Assembly: GCF_011762045.1 (NCBI RefSeq)
Contig: NZ_JAASQS010000006.1
Span: 186,001-250,000 of the forward strand
From: Rhizomicrobium electricum
GTDB taxonomy: Bacteria > Pseudomonadota > Alphaproteobacteria > Micropepsales > Micropepsaceae
Direction of reading: 5' to 3'
DNA: 64,000 nt
Shown here: positions 26,563 to 34,959 of the stretch, piece after piece
Layout: each line of letters opens with the position of its first letter
Numbering within the stretch: the first letter of the stretch is position 1
Notes under the pieces: generated by a model
What the model saw: the letters and a program-made list of their open reading frames with translations, nothing else
What the model was told of the DNA's origin: nothing
The model's database searches: none
Made by a program: the position numbers and the translations under genes

Positions 26563-29500
26563 ATGGCTGCCAAATTGAAGTCGCGCCTGTATTGCTCCGC
26601 CGCCGTCGCGCTATTTGCGTGTGTCGGTTCGGCGCAAGCCCAGGAGATGGAGACGGTCGTTGTTACCGGACAACGGGCCGCAATCGAATCCGCTATTGCG
26701 ATCAAACAGAAAGCGGAAGTGATCGTCGACTCGGTTTCGGCCGAAGACGTCGGCAAGCTTCCGGACAACTCCATCACTGAAGTTCTGCAGCGCGTGCCGG
26801 GTGTGAACATCACCAAGCTGCAGGTCGGCGGTTCGAGCGAAAACTACCTCGGCGAAGGCACCAACATTTCGATCCGCGGCCTGACTTCGACCGTCAGCCT
26901 TCTGAATGGCCGCGACAGCTTCAGTGCCGCCAACGGCCGCAACCTGGCGTGGGAAGACATCCCGCCGGAACTGGCCCAGGGTATCGACGTCTACAAGTCG
27001 CTTTCGGCCACGCTGCCGGAAGGCGGTTTCGGCGGCGTCGTCAATCTGCGCACCCGCCAGCCGTTCGATTTCGACGGCCTGACCGCTTCGGTCACCCTGA
27101 CGGGCAATTACGCCGACTGGTCGCACAAGGGCCATCTCGGCGGCGTCGGCATGATCAGCGATCGCTGGCAGACGAAAATCGGCGAAATCGGCTTGCTGCT
27201 GAACGTCGCCTACTCCGATCTCTCGACCAAGGCCGACGGCGTTCAGATCCTGCCGTACTTCCCCGCGGTCTATAATCCGACCTACACCGCCAGCCACAAC
27301 GCCACGCTTCCGTCACTGTCGGACGCCGGCTCGACCGAAGTCTATGTCCCGAACGGCTTCGGCTTTAACCGCCGCGTCGACGATCGCACCCGCATCGGTC
27401 TCTACGCCGCGGCGCAGTGGCGGCCAAACGAAACGCTGCTGATCGGCCTGACCGCGTTCCAGTCGCGCTACACCATGAACGACGCCTTCCACGGCCTCTT
27501 CCTCGGCTCGGGCACGCAGGCGGTTCTCGGTCCCAACAGCACCAACACCTTCGATTCCGACGGCAACCTGACCTACACCAGCGGCCTCGCCGACTTCATG
27601 TACGGCACCACCGCCGCCGGCATCACCAATCCGAATGCGTGGGCCTATCAGCCGATTCCCTACAACAACACCACGACCTATCAGCACGACGTCAACACGA
27701 CCACCGACATAGCACTCACGGCCGATTGGCATCCGAACGACAAGTTCAGCGCCAACGTCGCGCTGCAGTATGTCGATTCGTCGGCCAAGTCCGACTACAA
27801 CAGCGCCGGCTTCTACGAGTTCATCAACGGCCTCGGCCTGCAGCTGACCTCTTATGGCGACGAATCGCTGCCGAAGGTGATCCAAGCCGAGACCATGGCC
27901 GACCTGTCGAACCCGGCCTATTACGGCTGGCTCGAGACCATGCCGCATCGGCTGCACAACTACGGCCGGGAAGCGGCGATCTATATCGATACCGTCTACA
28001 ACGTCAGCGACACGGGCTTCCTCCGTCAGATCCGCAGCGGCCTGAAACTCACCTACCGCAACGAACGCGACAAGGAGACCAACTGGAACTACAAGCAACT
28101 CGCGCCATATTGGGGATCGACCTACCATTATGCGTCGGACGATCCGAAGAAGGCGACGCTGGTCGACCTTTCGGATCTGTTCAACGGCGACGTCGGGATT
28201 CCGAAGGCGTTCTGGTTCCCGAGCTTCGACGCCATCAAGGATCCGGTCGCGCTGCAGAACGCATACGGCACCAGCGGCTACACCTCGGATCAGATTCTCG
28301 CCAATCTCAATAACGACACGCTCGCCAAGCTGAGCGAATCCACCTTCACCGCCTACGCCATGGCGACGTTCGCCAAGGACGACTTCTTCATCCCGATCAG
28401 CGGCAATATCGGCTTCCGCGTCGTGACCTATCGCGATCATGCGTCGGGTTATCGCTGGACGCCGCTGCTTGAAGCCGTGTCGATCGAAAACATCGTCGAC
28501 GGTTCGGGCAACTGGCTGGCGCCGAAGTTGAACGCCCCGATGCAGAGGACGACCGTTTCCGGCGGCCGCACGCAGACTGACGTTCTGCCTTCGGTCAACC
28601 TTCAGGCCCAGATCACGCCGGAACTGAAGGCGCGCTTTGCCTTCAGCCAGGCGGTCAACCGGCCGACCTTCGCCCAGATGAATCCGCGCGGTTTCGTCAG
28701 CGGCACGTACGTCGGTACCTACGATGCCTACTTCAACGGCAACTGGGGCAATCCCAATCTGAAGCCGGAAAAGGCCGAACAACTCGACGTTTCGCTCGAG
28801 TACTACTTCGCCAGCGGCGGCATGGTGCATGTGTCCGGGTTCTGGAAGCAGATCCACAACATGATCTCCACCACCCAGCAGGCCGAACCGACGACGTTCA
28901 GCGCGTCGTGGGCCGGCTTGACCAACCCGACACTGTGGCAGCCGGGCGATCCGACCGCCGCAACTCTGTGCACGGGTGCGGCCGCGGCCATGACCTGTAC
29001 GGTGACGGCATCGATCACCGAGTACTTCAACGAAAAGCAGATGGCGCGTATCGACGGCTTCGAAATCGGCCTGCAGAAGTACGCCAGCTTCCTGCCGGAT
29101 CCGTTCGACGGTCTCGGTCTCGACTTCAACTACACCTATATCGACAGCCAGCAGCCGGGCGCGCTTGCCTACGACATGAAGGGCGCTCCGATCTCCGGCC
29201 TGCCGGTGACGGGTCTTTCCAAGAACACCATCAATATCGCCGGCATGTACGACAAGGGTCCGCTGTCTCTGCGCGTCGCCTACAACTGGCGCAGCGACTT
29301 CCTGGCCTCGACGGCCGCATGGCAGACCTCCGGCACGTACAACTACATCAACAACATCAACTTCGGCGGCAACACCGTCGGCAAGGTCACGACCTTTGCC
29401 TTGCCGGTCTACCAGTACGCGGTAGGGACCTTGGATGCGAACGTCACCTACAATTTGACGGACAATGTGAGCTGGACGCTCGAAGCTTCCAACCTGACGC

Positions 29501-29622
29501 GGTCGGTCACCCGGCTGTACATGATGGAAGGCTACACCTCGTCCGGCAAAGAGCGTCTGTTCAACCGCAGTTGGTATCTCGCCGATACGCGGTACACGTC
29601 GCAAATTCGCGTGAAGTTCTAA
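26563..29622 (+). CDS. TonB-dependent receptor (Caulobacter-type, no STN domain)
   Basis: A 1019-residue outer-membrane active transporter. It has a signal peptide (MAAKLKSRLYCSAAVALFACVGSAQAQ) and TonB box METVVVTGQ. The plug has AEDVGKLPDNSITEVLQRVPGV and ISIRGLTSTVSLLNGRD; a barrel with many aromatic strands ends in TSQIRVKF with a terminal Phe. Unlike the receptor at 18811 it lacks a signalling domain, consistent with control by LacI rather than by the ECF sigma. ATG 26563 follows AGGGAG. Co-directional with an autotransporter and a GH9 glucanase; likely imports beta-glucan or related oligosaccharides (inference). Confidence 0.93.
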   Translation: MAAKLKSRLYCSAAVALFACVGSAQAQEMETVVVTGQRAAIESAIAIKQKAEVIVDSVSAEDVGKLPDNSITEVLQRVPGVNITKLQVGGSSENYLGEGTNISIRGLTSTVSLLNGRDSFSAANGRNLAWEDIPPELAQGIDVYKSLSATLPEGGFGGVVNLRTRQPFDFDGLTASVTLTGNYADWSHKGHLGGVGMISDRWQTKIGEIGLLLNVAYSDLSTKADGVQILPYFPAVYNPTYTASHNATLPSLSDAGSTEVYVPNGFGFNRRVDDRTRIGLYAAAQWRPNETLLIGLTAFQSRYTMNDAFHGLFLGSGTQAVLGPNSTNTFDSDGNLTYTSGLADFMYGTTAAGITNPNAWAYQPIPYNNTTTYQHDVNTTTDIALTADWHPNDKFSANVALQYVDSSAKSDYNSAGFYEFINGLGLQLTSYGDESLPKVIQAETMADLSNPAYYGWLETMPHRLHNYGREAAIYIDTVYNVSDTGFLRQIRSGLKLTYRNERDKETNWNYKQLAPYWGSTYHYASDDPKKATLVDLSDLFNGDVGIPKAFWFPSFDAIKDPVALQNAYGTSGYTSDQILANLNNDTLAKLSESTFTAYAMATFAKDDFFIPISGNIGFRVVTYRDHASGYRWTPLLEAVSIENIVDGSGNWLAPKLNAPMQRTTVSGGRTQTDVLPSVNLQAQITPELKARFAFSQAVNRPTFAQMNPRGFVSGTYVGTYDAYFNGNWGNPNLKPEKAEQLDVSLEYYFASGGMVHVSGFWKQIHNMISTTQQAEPTTFSASWAGLTNPTLWQPGDPTAATLCTGAAAAMTCTVTASITEYFNEKQMARIDGFEIGLQKYASFLPDPFDGLGLDFNYTYIDSQQPGALAYDMKGAPISGLPVTGLSKNTINIAGMYDKGPLSLRVAYNWRSDFLASTAAWQTSGTYNYINNINFGGNTVGKVTTFALPVYQYAVGTLDANVTYNLTDNVSWTLEASNLTRSVTRLYMMEGYTSSGKERLFNRSWYLADTRYTSQIRVKF

Positions 29623-29638
29623 GGGACCAGTTCGCGGT

Positions 29639-29666
29639 GCCGGGACGGCCTTCGGGTCGTTCCGGC
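29639..29666 (+). other. Intercistronic hairpin with cUUCGg tetraloop
   Basis: GCCGGGACGGCC (29639-29650), loop TTCG (29651-29654), GGTCGTTCCGGC (29655-29666): 12 consecutive pairs, two G.U, closed by the extra-stable C(UUCG)G tetraloop. It lies between the receptor stop and the autotransporter ribosome site (GGGAGG at 29669-29674). No U-tract follows. Confidence 0.8.
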
Positions 29667-29679
29667 CTGGGAGGAAAAA

Positions 29680-31803
29680 ATGAACATGAACAGGAACAAA
29701 TTTCAGACCCGGCTCTTCCTTTCCGCCAGCGCGCTGGTTTTTGCAGCTTGCATGGGAGCAGCCAGCGCTACGGATGTCGTTCTCGACACCACCAACACGC
29801 CACGGTCGCTGATGGGTGACGCGACGGTCGACAACCTCATCATCGGTTCGGGCCAGACCGGCTATCTGACGGCCAACTACAACACCGCTCCGGCGGGCGA
29901 TCTTGCGATCACCTGGACCGGCAGCCCGAGCGTTTCGTCCACCGGCGCCTGCGATTTCGGCGGATGCTTCGCCACGGCCGACACCATTACGGTCCGTAGC
30001 GGCGGCAAGATCATCGTTGACAATCCCTGGGGCTGGCAGCCGTTCCAGTCGATTTTCAACGTGGCGGGCGATGCGGAGTTCGGCATTGCCAATTGGGGCG
30101 GCGGCACCACCATCCTGATGGGCACCAGCACCTTTACCGGCAACCTGACTCTTGATGCCGGCGTCGGTACCAATACCAATCTTCTCCAGGTCGGCCAGGA
30201 CTGGAAAGCCGCCACGATCGTGTTCGGGGCGAACAGCAACATCATCCTGAACAGCGGAACCCACCTGGAAATGTGGATGCCGAGTTCGGCTCCGGCGGTC
30301 GTGGGCGGCACCGTCAGCGGGCCTGGTGCGCTGACGATCCATTCCGGCTCGATGACGATCAACGGCATTGCCACCAATGCAACGTCCTACACCGGCACGG
30401 TAACGCTCGGTGCCGGCGCCGGACTGGTGATCGGCGATGCCACGCACTCCGGCGCCAAGTTCGGCGACATCGCCGGCTCGACGGCGGTGATCAACGTCAA
30501 CCAGTCGGGCGGCACCCTTGCTACGGTGAAGGGCTACGGCACGTTCTACGGCACGCTCAACAACAACGGCGTCGTCGCTCCGGGCGGTACGACGGGAACG
30601 CTGGGAACGCTGACGGTCACCAACTACACGCAAGCCGCAACCGGCGTTTTGCAGGTCGAGATATCCCCGACCGGCGCCTCGAAGCTCAACGTCACCGGCA
30701 CGGCGGCGCTGAACGGCAGCATGTCCGTGAAGATCGATGCCGGCGATTACGGCAACAGCGTCTTCCCGATCCTGACGGCCCACAGCATCACCGGTTCGTT
30801 CTCGACGGTGTCGACGACCGGCAGCGTTTCGGGTGCGATCGTTGCGCTGCAGACGTCCTCGACCGGCTACAGCATCGTCACCGAGAAGGCGTCGAGTTCG
30901 CAGGTCATCGGCCATCTCGTCACTGCCAACCGCAACGGCATCTATGCCTTCACCGATTCGCTCTATGACGTGGGTCCGAGTGCCGTCCACAACAACAAGG
31001 TCTCGTTCTGGCTGACGCCGACGGGACGCCTCGACAACATCGGCCGCGACGGCGCCGGGTACGGGCTCAGCGCTTACGGCATTTCCGGCGGCGCCCAGTA
31101 CAATGCTGCCTGGAAGAACGCGACCGTCGGCTTTGCCCTGGGTTACGACCATGCTTCGCTCGACGTGAAGAACGAAGACACCAAGGCCCACAGCAATACC
31201 GTCAACCTCGCGCTCTATGGCGGGGCCGATGTGCTCAACGCGCGGATCGACGGCGCGGTCTTCTACAATACTTACGACGCCGCCTCGAAGCGCGTGATGG
31301 AAGGCTACGGCACGGCGGCCGCCAGTCCCAAGGGCTGGGGCTGGGGCGCCACCGTCCAGGTGAGCCGCTCGCTGTTCCATGACCGCGTCGTGCCGTATGT
31401 GCGCGGCACCTTCGCCCGCGTCATCCAGGATGCGGTCACCGAAAGCGGCGTGAGCACGTTCGATCTGGCGTACAAGAAGATCGACGCCAACACCTTCGTC
31501 GGCGACCTGGGCTTCAAGGTGAACGTCCTGCCGGAAACCTCGAAGATCAAGCTGCAGACCACCGTCGCTCTGCGGCACGACTTCTCCGATCCGGGCGAGA
31601 CGGTCAACGGCTCGTTCGCGGAGCTGTCGGGCTCGTCCTTCTCCTATCATTGGAAGGGCGATGCGCAGAACACGCTCATCGTCGGCGCCAATGCCGGCGG
31701 CGACGTTCTGCCCAATCTGTCGGTATTTGGACGGGTCCAGGGCGAGTTCACACAGGCCCGCCGGGCGGTCGCGTTCGGTCTGGGCGCGAAGTACAAACTC
31801 TGA
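29680..31803 (+). CDS. Autotransporter (type Va) with short passenger
   Basis: A 707-residue protein. A signal peptide ends near ASAT (about residue 30). Residues 31-400 are a Gly/Thr/Asn-rich beta-helix-like passenger (repeats such as VGQDWKAATIVFGANSNIIL and YGTFYGTLNNNGVVAPGG, the latter typical of autotransporter-associated repeats). Residues 430-707 form an autotransporter beta-barrel (WLTPTGRLDNIGRDGAGYGL, NVLPETSKIKLQTTVALRHDF) ending in FGLGAKYKL. It would display the passenger on the cell surface. The position between a receptor and a glucanase suggests substrate adhesion, but no binding domain was recognised. ATG 29680 has a strong GGGAGG site. Confidence 0.85.
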   Translation: MNMNRNKFQTRLFLSASALVFAACMGAASATDVVLDTTNTPRSLMGDATVDNLIIGSGQTGYLTANYNTAPAGDLAITWTGSPSVSSTGACDFGGCFATADTITVRSGGKIIVDNPWGWQPFQSIFNVAGDAEFGIANWGGGTTILMGTSTFTGNLTLDAGVGTNTNLLQVGQDWKAATIVFGANSNIILNSGTHLEMWMPSSAPAVVGGTVSGPGALTIHSGSMTINGIATNATSYTGTVTLGAGAGLVIGDATHSGAKFGDIAGSTAVINVNQSGGTLATVKGYGTFYGTLNNNGVVAPGGTTGTLGTLTVTNYTQAATGVLQVEISPTGASKLNVTGTAALNGSMSVKIDAGDYGNSVFPILTAHSITGSFSTVSTTGSVSGAIVALQTSSTGYSIVTEKASSSQVIGHLVTANRNGIYAFTDSLYDVGPSAVHNNKVSFWLTPTGRLDNIGRDGAGYGLSAYGISGGAQYNAAWKNATVGFALGYDHASLDVKNEDTKAHSNTVNLALYGGADVLNARIDGAVFYNTYDAASKRVMEGYGTAAASPKGWGWGATVQVSRSLFHDRVVPYVRGTFARVIQDAVTESGVSTFDLAYKKIDANTFVGDLGFKVNVLPETSKIKLQTTVALRHDFSDPGETVNGSFAELSGSSFSYHWKGDAQNTLIVGANAGGDVLPNLSVFGRVQGEFTQARRAVAFGLGAKYKL

Positions 31804-31834
31804 CGGTCACGAGCGTTTCGTAATTGTTTCTTCA

Positions 31835-31862
31835 GGGGCGGCCTTGCCGCCCCTTCTTTTTT
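31835..31862 (+). terminator. Rho-independent terminator after the autotransporter
   Basis: Perfect 8-bp stem GGGGCGGC / GCCGCCCC with a 3-base loop followed by TTCTTTTTT, 31 bases after the stop. It separates the receptor-autotransporter unit from the glucanase gene. Confidence 0.9.
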
Positions 31863-31921
31863 CTCTTTTCGCAGCGTTATGGTCATCGCATCATGGCGCG
31901 CCGAACCGGCGAGGGGATGTG

Positions 31922-33847
31922 ATGACGTCGATACCGAGGACTGCCGCCCGTTGGACGGCCGGAGCAATTTTGCTGGCAGGCAGTGCCGCCGCTGCAGTGC
32001 CTTGTGCGTCCCCATCCTTCAGCCACTTCATCGTGGTCGACCAGTTCGGCTATACGCCGGCGATGCAGAAAATCGCGGTGATCCGCTCACCGGTGACGGG
32101 TTACGACGCTGCCAAGGCATTCTCGCCCGGTCCCGTCTATCAGGTCGTCGACGCAACCACCTGCGCCGTCGTGTACGAAGCGGCGCCGCGTGTCTGGAAC
32201 GGAGGGGCGGTCGATCCGACCTCCGGCGACAAGGCCTGGCTGTTCGACTTTTCCGCAGTGACGGCGCCGGGGCGCTATCTCGTCCGCGATCGGGCCCGTG
32301 GCGAAACCACGGGTGCATTCGAGATCGGCGGCAATCCCTACCGGCAGGTCCTGGTGCAGGCGATGCGCTTTTTCTATTACCAGCGCGCCGGAGAGGCGAA
32401 GATTGCCCCTTACGCCGACCCGCGCTGGAGCGACAAGCCCGATCACCTCGGCCCGCGCCAGGACACCGAGGCGCGGCATCTGATGAAGAAGGACGACCCG
32501 TCGTCCGCGCGCGATCTTCACGGCGGCTGGTGGGATGCGGGCGACTACAATCGCTATACCAATTGGCACAGCGATTACATTCTCAGCCTGTTGACGACCT
32601 ATACAGAAAACCCCGGCATCTTCACCGACGATTTCAATATTCCGGAATCGGGCAACGGCATTCCCGATATCATCGATGAAGTGAAGTTCGGCCTGGATTT
32701 CATGATCCGCCTGCAGAGCCCGGACGGCTCGGCCTTGGCTATCGTCGGCTCGGGTTTTGGGGGTGCACCGCCGTCATCGGCGACGAGTCCGACCTATTAC
32801 GGCGGGCCGTCGACCTCGGCGACCTATAGTGCGGCGGCGTCCTTCGCTTACGGCGCTAAGATTCTCGCCCGCTTTCCCGCCTACGCGACATATGCGGCCG
32901 ATCTCAAACTGCGGGCAAAGAAGGCCTGGGATTGGGCCGAAGCCCATCCGGACGTGACCTTCTTCAACAAGGACAAGGCCTACGGCGACCAGACGCTCGG
33001 CGGCGGCGAACAGGAAGTGACGCCGGAAGGCCGTGCGCTCAGAGCAATGACGGCCGCGATTTATCTGTTCGACCTCACCGGCGAGAAAATTTACGAGGAT
33101 CGCGTCGTTGCGCTCGCCAAGGCTTCGCCGCTGATCGCCAAGAGCTGGTTCGGGCCGTCCGATGCGCCGTGGCTGCAGCCGCTGCTCTATTACGCGGGTT
33201 TGAAATCGGCGCGCGCCAACATGGCCGGCGAGATCAAGCGCCACTATGCAGCGGTGTTCAGTTCCGATGCGGTTTACGGCGCCGAAAGCGCTTGGCGTAA
33301 TCCTTATCTGGCGTATCTGCCGACCTACTATTGGGGTTCGACCAAGGAGATTTCGCGCCAGGGCTATTTCTTTTTGTATCCCAAAGAACTCGGAATCGGC
33401 GATGTGCCGGCCGGCGCCGATACGTTGGCGGCGCACTACCTGCACTATCTGCACGGCGTCAATCCGATGGCCAAGGTCTACCTGTCGAACATGGGCGATT
33501 ACGGCGCCGAGAACTCGGTGGATTCGTTCTTCCATGCCTGGTTCTTCAAGAACACGCCGTGGTCGAGCGTGAAGTCCTCGAAATTCGGGCCGCCGCCCGG
33601 CTATCTCGTCGGCGGACCCAACCCGAGCTACAACTGGACGTCCGGCTGTCCGGCGATCAGCCCGGCCTGCGGCAAGGCCCCGCCGTCGCCGCCGTTCGGC
33701 CAGCCGCCGCAAAAATCCTACGCCGATTTCAACGACGGCTACCCGATCGCGTCCTGGGAGGTGACCGAGCCCTCCGTCGGCTACCAGGTCGAGTACATCC
33801 GGCTGCTGGCCCATTTCGCCGCCGAGCCTGCCGGCAAATCGCAATAG
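31922..33847 (+). CDS. Glycoside hydrolase family 9 (endoglucanase/cellobiohydrolase-like)
   Basis: A 641-residue secreted enzyme. Signal peptide about 1-25; N-terminal CelD-type immunoglobulin-like domain (VDQFGYTPAMQKIAVIRSP...YRQVLVQAMRFFYYQR); then the (alpha/alpha)6 catalytic domain. The catalytic base motif WWDAGDYNRYTNW and the acid motif SWEVTEPSVGYQ near the C-terminus are both present, as is the substrate-cleft HGVNPM. Hydrolyses beta-1,4-glucans (cellulose or related). The ATG at 31922 is preceded by GAGGGGA; the frame is open much further upstream but that part overlaps the autotransporter and lacks a signal peptide. Lies behind a terminator, so it probably has its own promoter in a gap of about 60 bp. 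Confidence 0.92.
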   Translation: MTSIPRTAARWTAGAILLAGSAAAAVPCASPSFSHFIVVDQFGYTPAMQKIAVIRSPVTGYDAAKAFSPGPVYQVVDATTCAVVYEAAPRVWNGGAVDPTSGDKAWLFDFSAVTAPGRYLVRDRARGETTGAFEIGGNPYRQVLVQAMRFFYYQRAGEAKIAPYADPRWSDKPDHLGPRQDTEARHLMKKDDPSSARDLHGGWWDAGDYNRYTNWHSDYILSLLTTYTENPGIFTDDFNIPESGNGIPDIIDEVKFGLDFMIRLQSPDGSALAIVGSGFGGAPPSSATSPTYYGGPSTSATYSAAASFAYGAKILARFPAYATYAADLKLRAKKAWDWAEAHPDVTFFNKDKAYGDQTLGGGEQEVTPEGRALRAMTAAIYLFDLTGEKIYEDRVVALAKASPLIAKSWFGPSDAPWLQPLLYYAGLKSARANMAGEIKRHYAAVFSSDAVYGAESAWRNPYLAYLPTYYWGSTKEISRQGYFFLYPKELGIGDVPAGADTLAAHYLHYLHGVNPMAKVYLSNMGDYGAENSVDSFFHAWFFKNTPWSSVKSSKFGPPPGYLVGGPNPSYNWTSGCPAISPACGKAPPSPPFGQPPQKSYADFNDGYPIASWEVTEPSVGYQVEYIRLLAHFAAEPAGKSQ

Positions 33848-34081
33848 AGCCGTTCCGGAGGGGGCCGATTGTGCTGCCGGAACCTCGGCTCAACGCCGCA
33901 GGGCCGAGGCCGGCCGGATAACCCCTTGGAAAATCACGGGCGCCTGTTGCCGCGGCCGGAAAATGGGCTGTTGCAAGCACCCCCCTGGATGCGTATTTTC
34001 CGCCCCTCGCCGGACAGCCCTTCGCGGGGATTTCCGGCCGTTTTTGCGCCTTTAAGGGTTTTGCCCCATAAAGGCCGTTGG

Positions 34082-34157
34082 GCCGCCTTAGCTCAGCCGG
34101 TAGAGCACCGCATTCGTAATGCGGGGGTCGGGTGTTCGAGTCACCCAGGCGGCACCA
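34082..34157 (+). tRNA. tRNA-Thr (anticodon CGU)
   Basis: A full cloverleaf with encoded CCA: acceptor GCCGCCT (34082-34088) pairs with AGGCGGC (34147-34153), discriminator A then CCA. The anticodon stem CCGCA/TGCGG encloses the loop TTCGTAA, anticodon CGT, which reads ACG threonine codons. The D-loop (AGCTCAGCCGGTAGAGC) and TPsiC arm (GGGTGTTCGAGTCACCC) are canonical. Confidence 0.97.
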
Positions 34158-34280
34158 GCCCTTCCCGATCCCATCGAGAGTTCCTGCCGGGCGGCAGCCG
34201 CGGTATTCTCTGCGTCCACCGCTACGGGATGCAGCGTACACGGAGAGATGCTCCGGCGGTTCGCAGGGGCAGCAGACGGT

Positions 34281-34304
34281 TGGCACGGTTACATGTTTGT
34301 GCCA
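34281..34304. promoter_or_regulatory. Inverted repeat TGGCAC-N12-GTGCCA upstream of TetR gene
   Basis: Perfect 6-bp arms 50 bases upstream of the TetR-family start. Could be an autoregulatory operator; position is the only support. Confidence 0.4.
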
Positions 34305-34353
34305 CGTTGGATATCCGGCCTGCGTCGCGGCCGGCCATTCGGGAGTCGCCGAC

Positions 34354-34959
34354 GTGCCGCGCACTTTGAGCGAAGAAGATATCGCCGAATTCCGCGAGCA
34401 GCTTTGCGCCGCGGCCAGCCGCCTGTTTGCCCAGCGGGGCACCGACGGGGTCACGATGCGGGCTTTGGCGGAGATCATGGGGATCAGCCCCATGAAGCCC
34501 TATCACTATTTCCGCGACAAGGAAGAGATCCTTGCCGCCGCCATGGAACGGGCCTTCAACCGCTTCGTGGCTGCGCTGGAGGCGGCCGAAAACACCGCGG
34601 CTCCGGCGCTCGAACGGGCCAATGCCCGGCGTCAGGCCTATGTCGCGTTCGCGCTCGCCGAACCCGACTGCTACCGCGTCATGTTCGAGCTGCCGCATCC
34701 CGACACCGCGAAATATCCCGGTTTGCAGGCGGCGATGGATCGCGCCCGTGCCGTCACCCGGCGCGGCATGGATGCGTTGATCGCCTCGGGGTTGATCGAG
34801 GGCGACCCGGTGGTGCTCGGCAATGTGTTCTGGTGCGCGCTGCACGGTGCGGTGAGCGCCTACATCGCCGGCAAGCTCGACAGCCGCGAACAGCTTGAGG
34901 CCATCCTCGACATCTCCATGAAAAGCCTGCGCGAAGGCCTGAAACCGGCGGCGCGCTAA
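34354..34959 (+). CDS. TetR/AcrR-family transcriptional regulator
   Basis: A 201-residue regulator using GTG 34354 behind GGGAG. N-terminal helix-turn-helix: AASRLFAQRGTDGVTMRALAEIMGISPMKPYHYFRDKEEIL, split here as tetR helices 1-4 at residues about 18-60. The ligand domain contains FALAEPDCYRVMFELPHPD, typical of the TetR C-terminal WHG-like subfamily. The frame is open from 34132 but that part overlaps the tRNA and is not TetR-like. Its stop overlaps that of the convergent GH5 gene by 4 bases. Regulated genes are unknown. Confidence 0.82.
   Translation: MPRTLSEEDIAEFREQLCAAASRLFAQRGTDGVTMRALAEIMGISPMKPYHYFRDKEEILAAAMERAFNRFVAALEAAENTAAPALERANARRQAYVAFALAEPDCYRVMFELPHPDTAKYPGLQAAMDRARAVTRRGMDALIASGLIEGDPVVLGNVFWCALHGAVSAYIAGKLDSREQLEAILDISMKSLREGLKPAAR

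Noticed and set aside
27313..31650. A 1445-codon open frame on the minus strand
   Set aside because: It is antisense to the second receptor and the autotransporter, both with clear domains; the composition (Arg/Ala/Gly-rich, no motif) is that of a GC-rich shadow frame.
33852..33883. GTTCCGG...CCGGAAC as terminator of the GH9 gene
   Set aside because: A 7-bp stem with an 18-base loop and no T-run is too weak to call.
34281..34296. TGGCACGGTTACATG as a sigma-54 promoter before the TetR gene
   Set aside because: The -12 GC dinucleotide is missing at the required spacing.
34082..34360. tRNA-Thr as an integration site
   Set aside because: No integrase, no duplicated tRNA 3' end was found downstream and the following genes look native.
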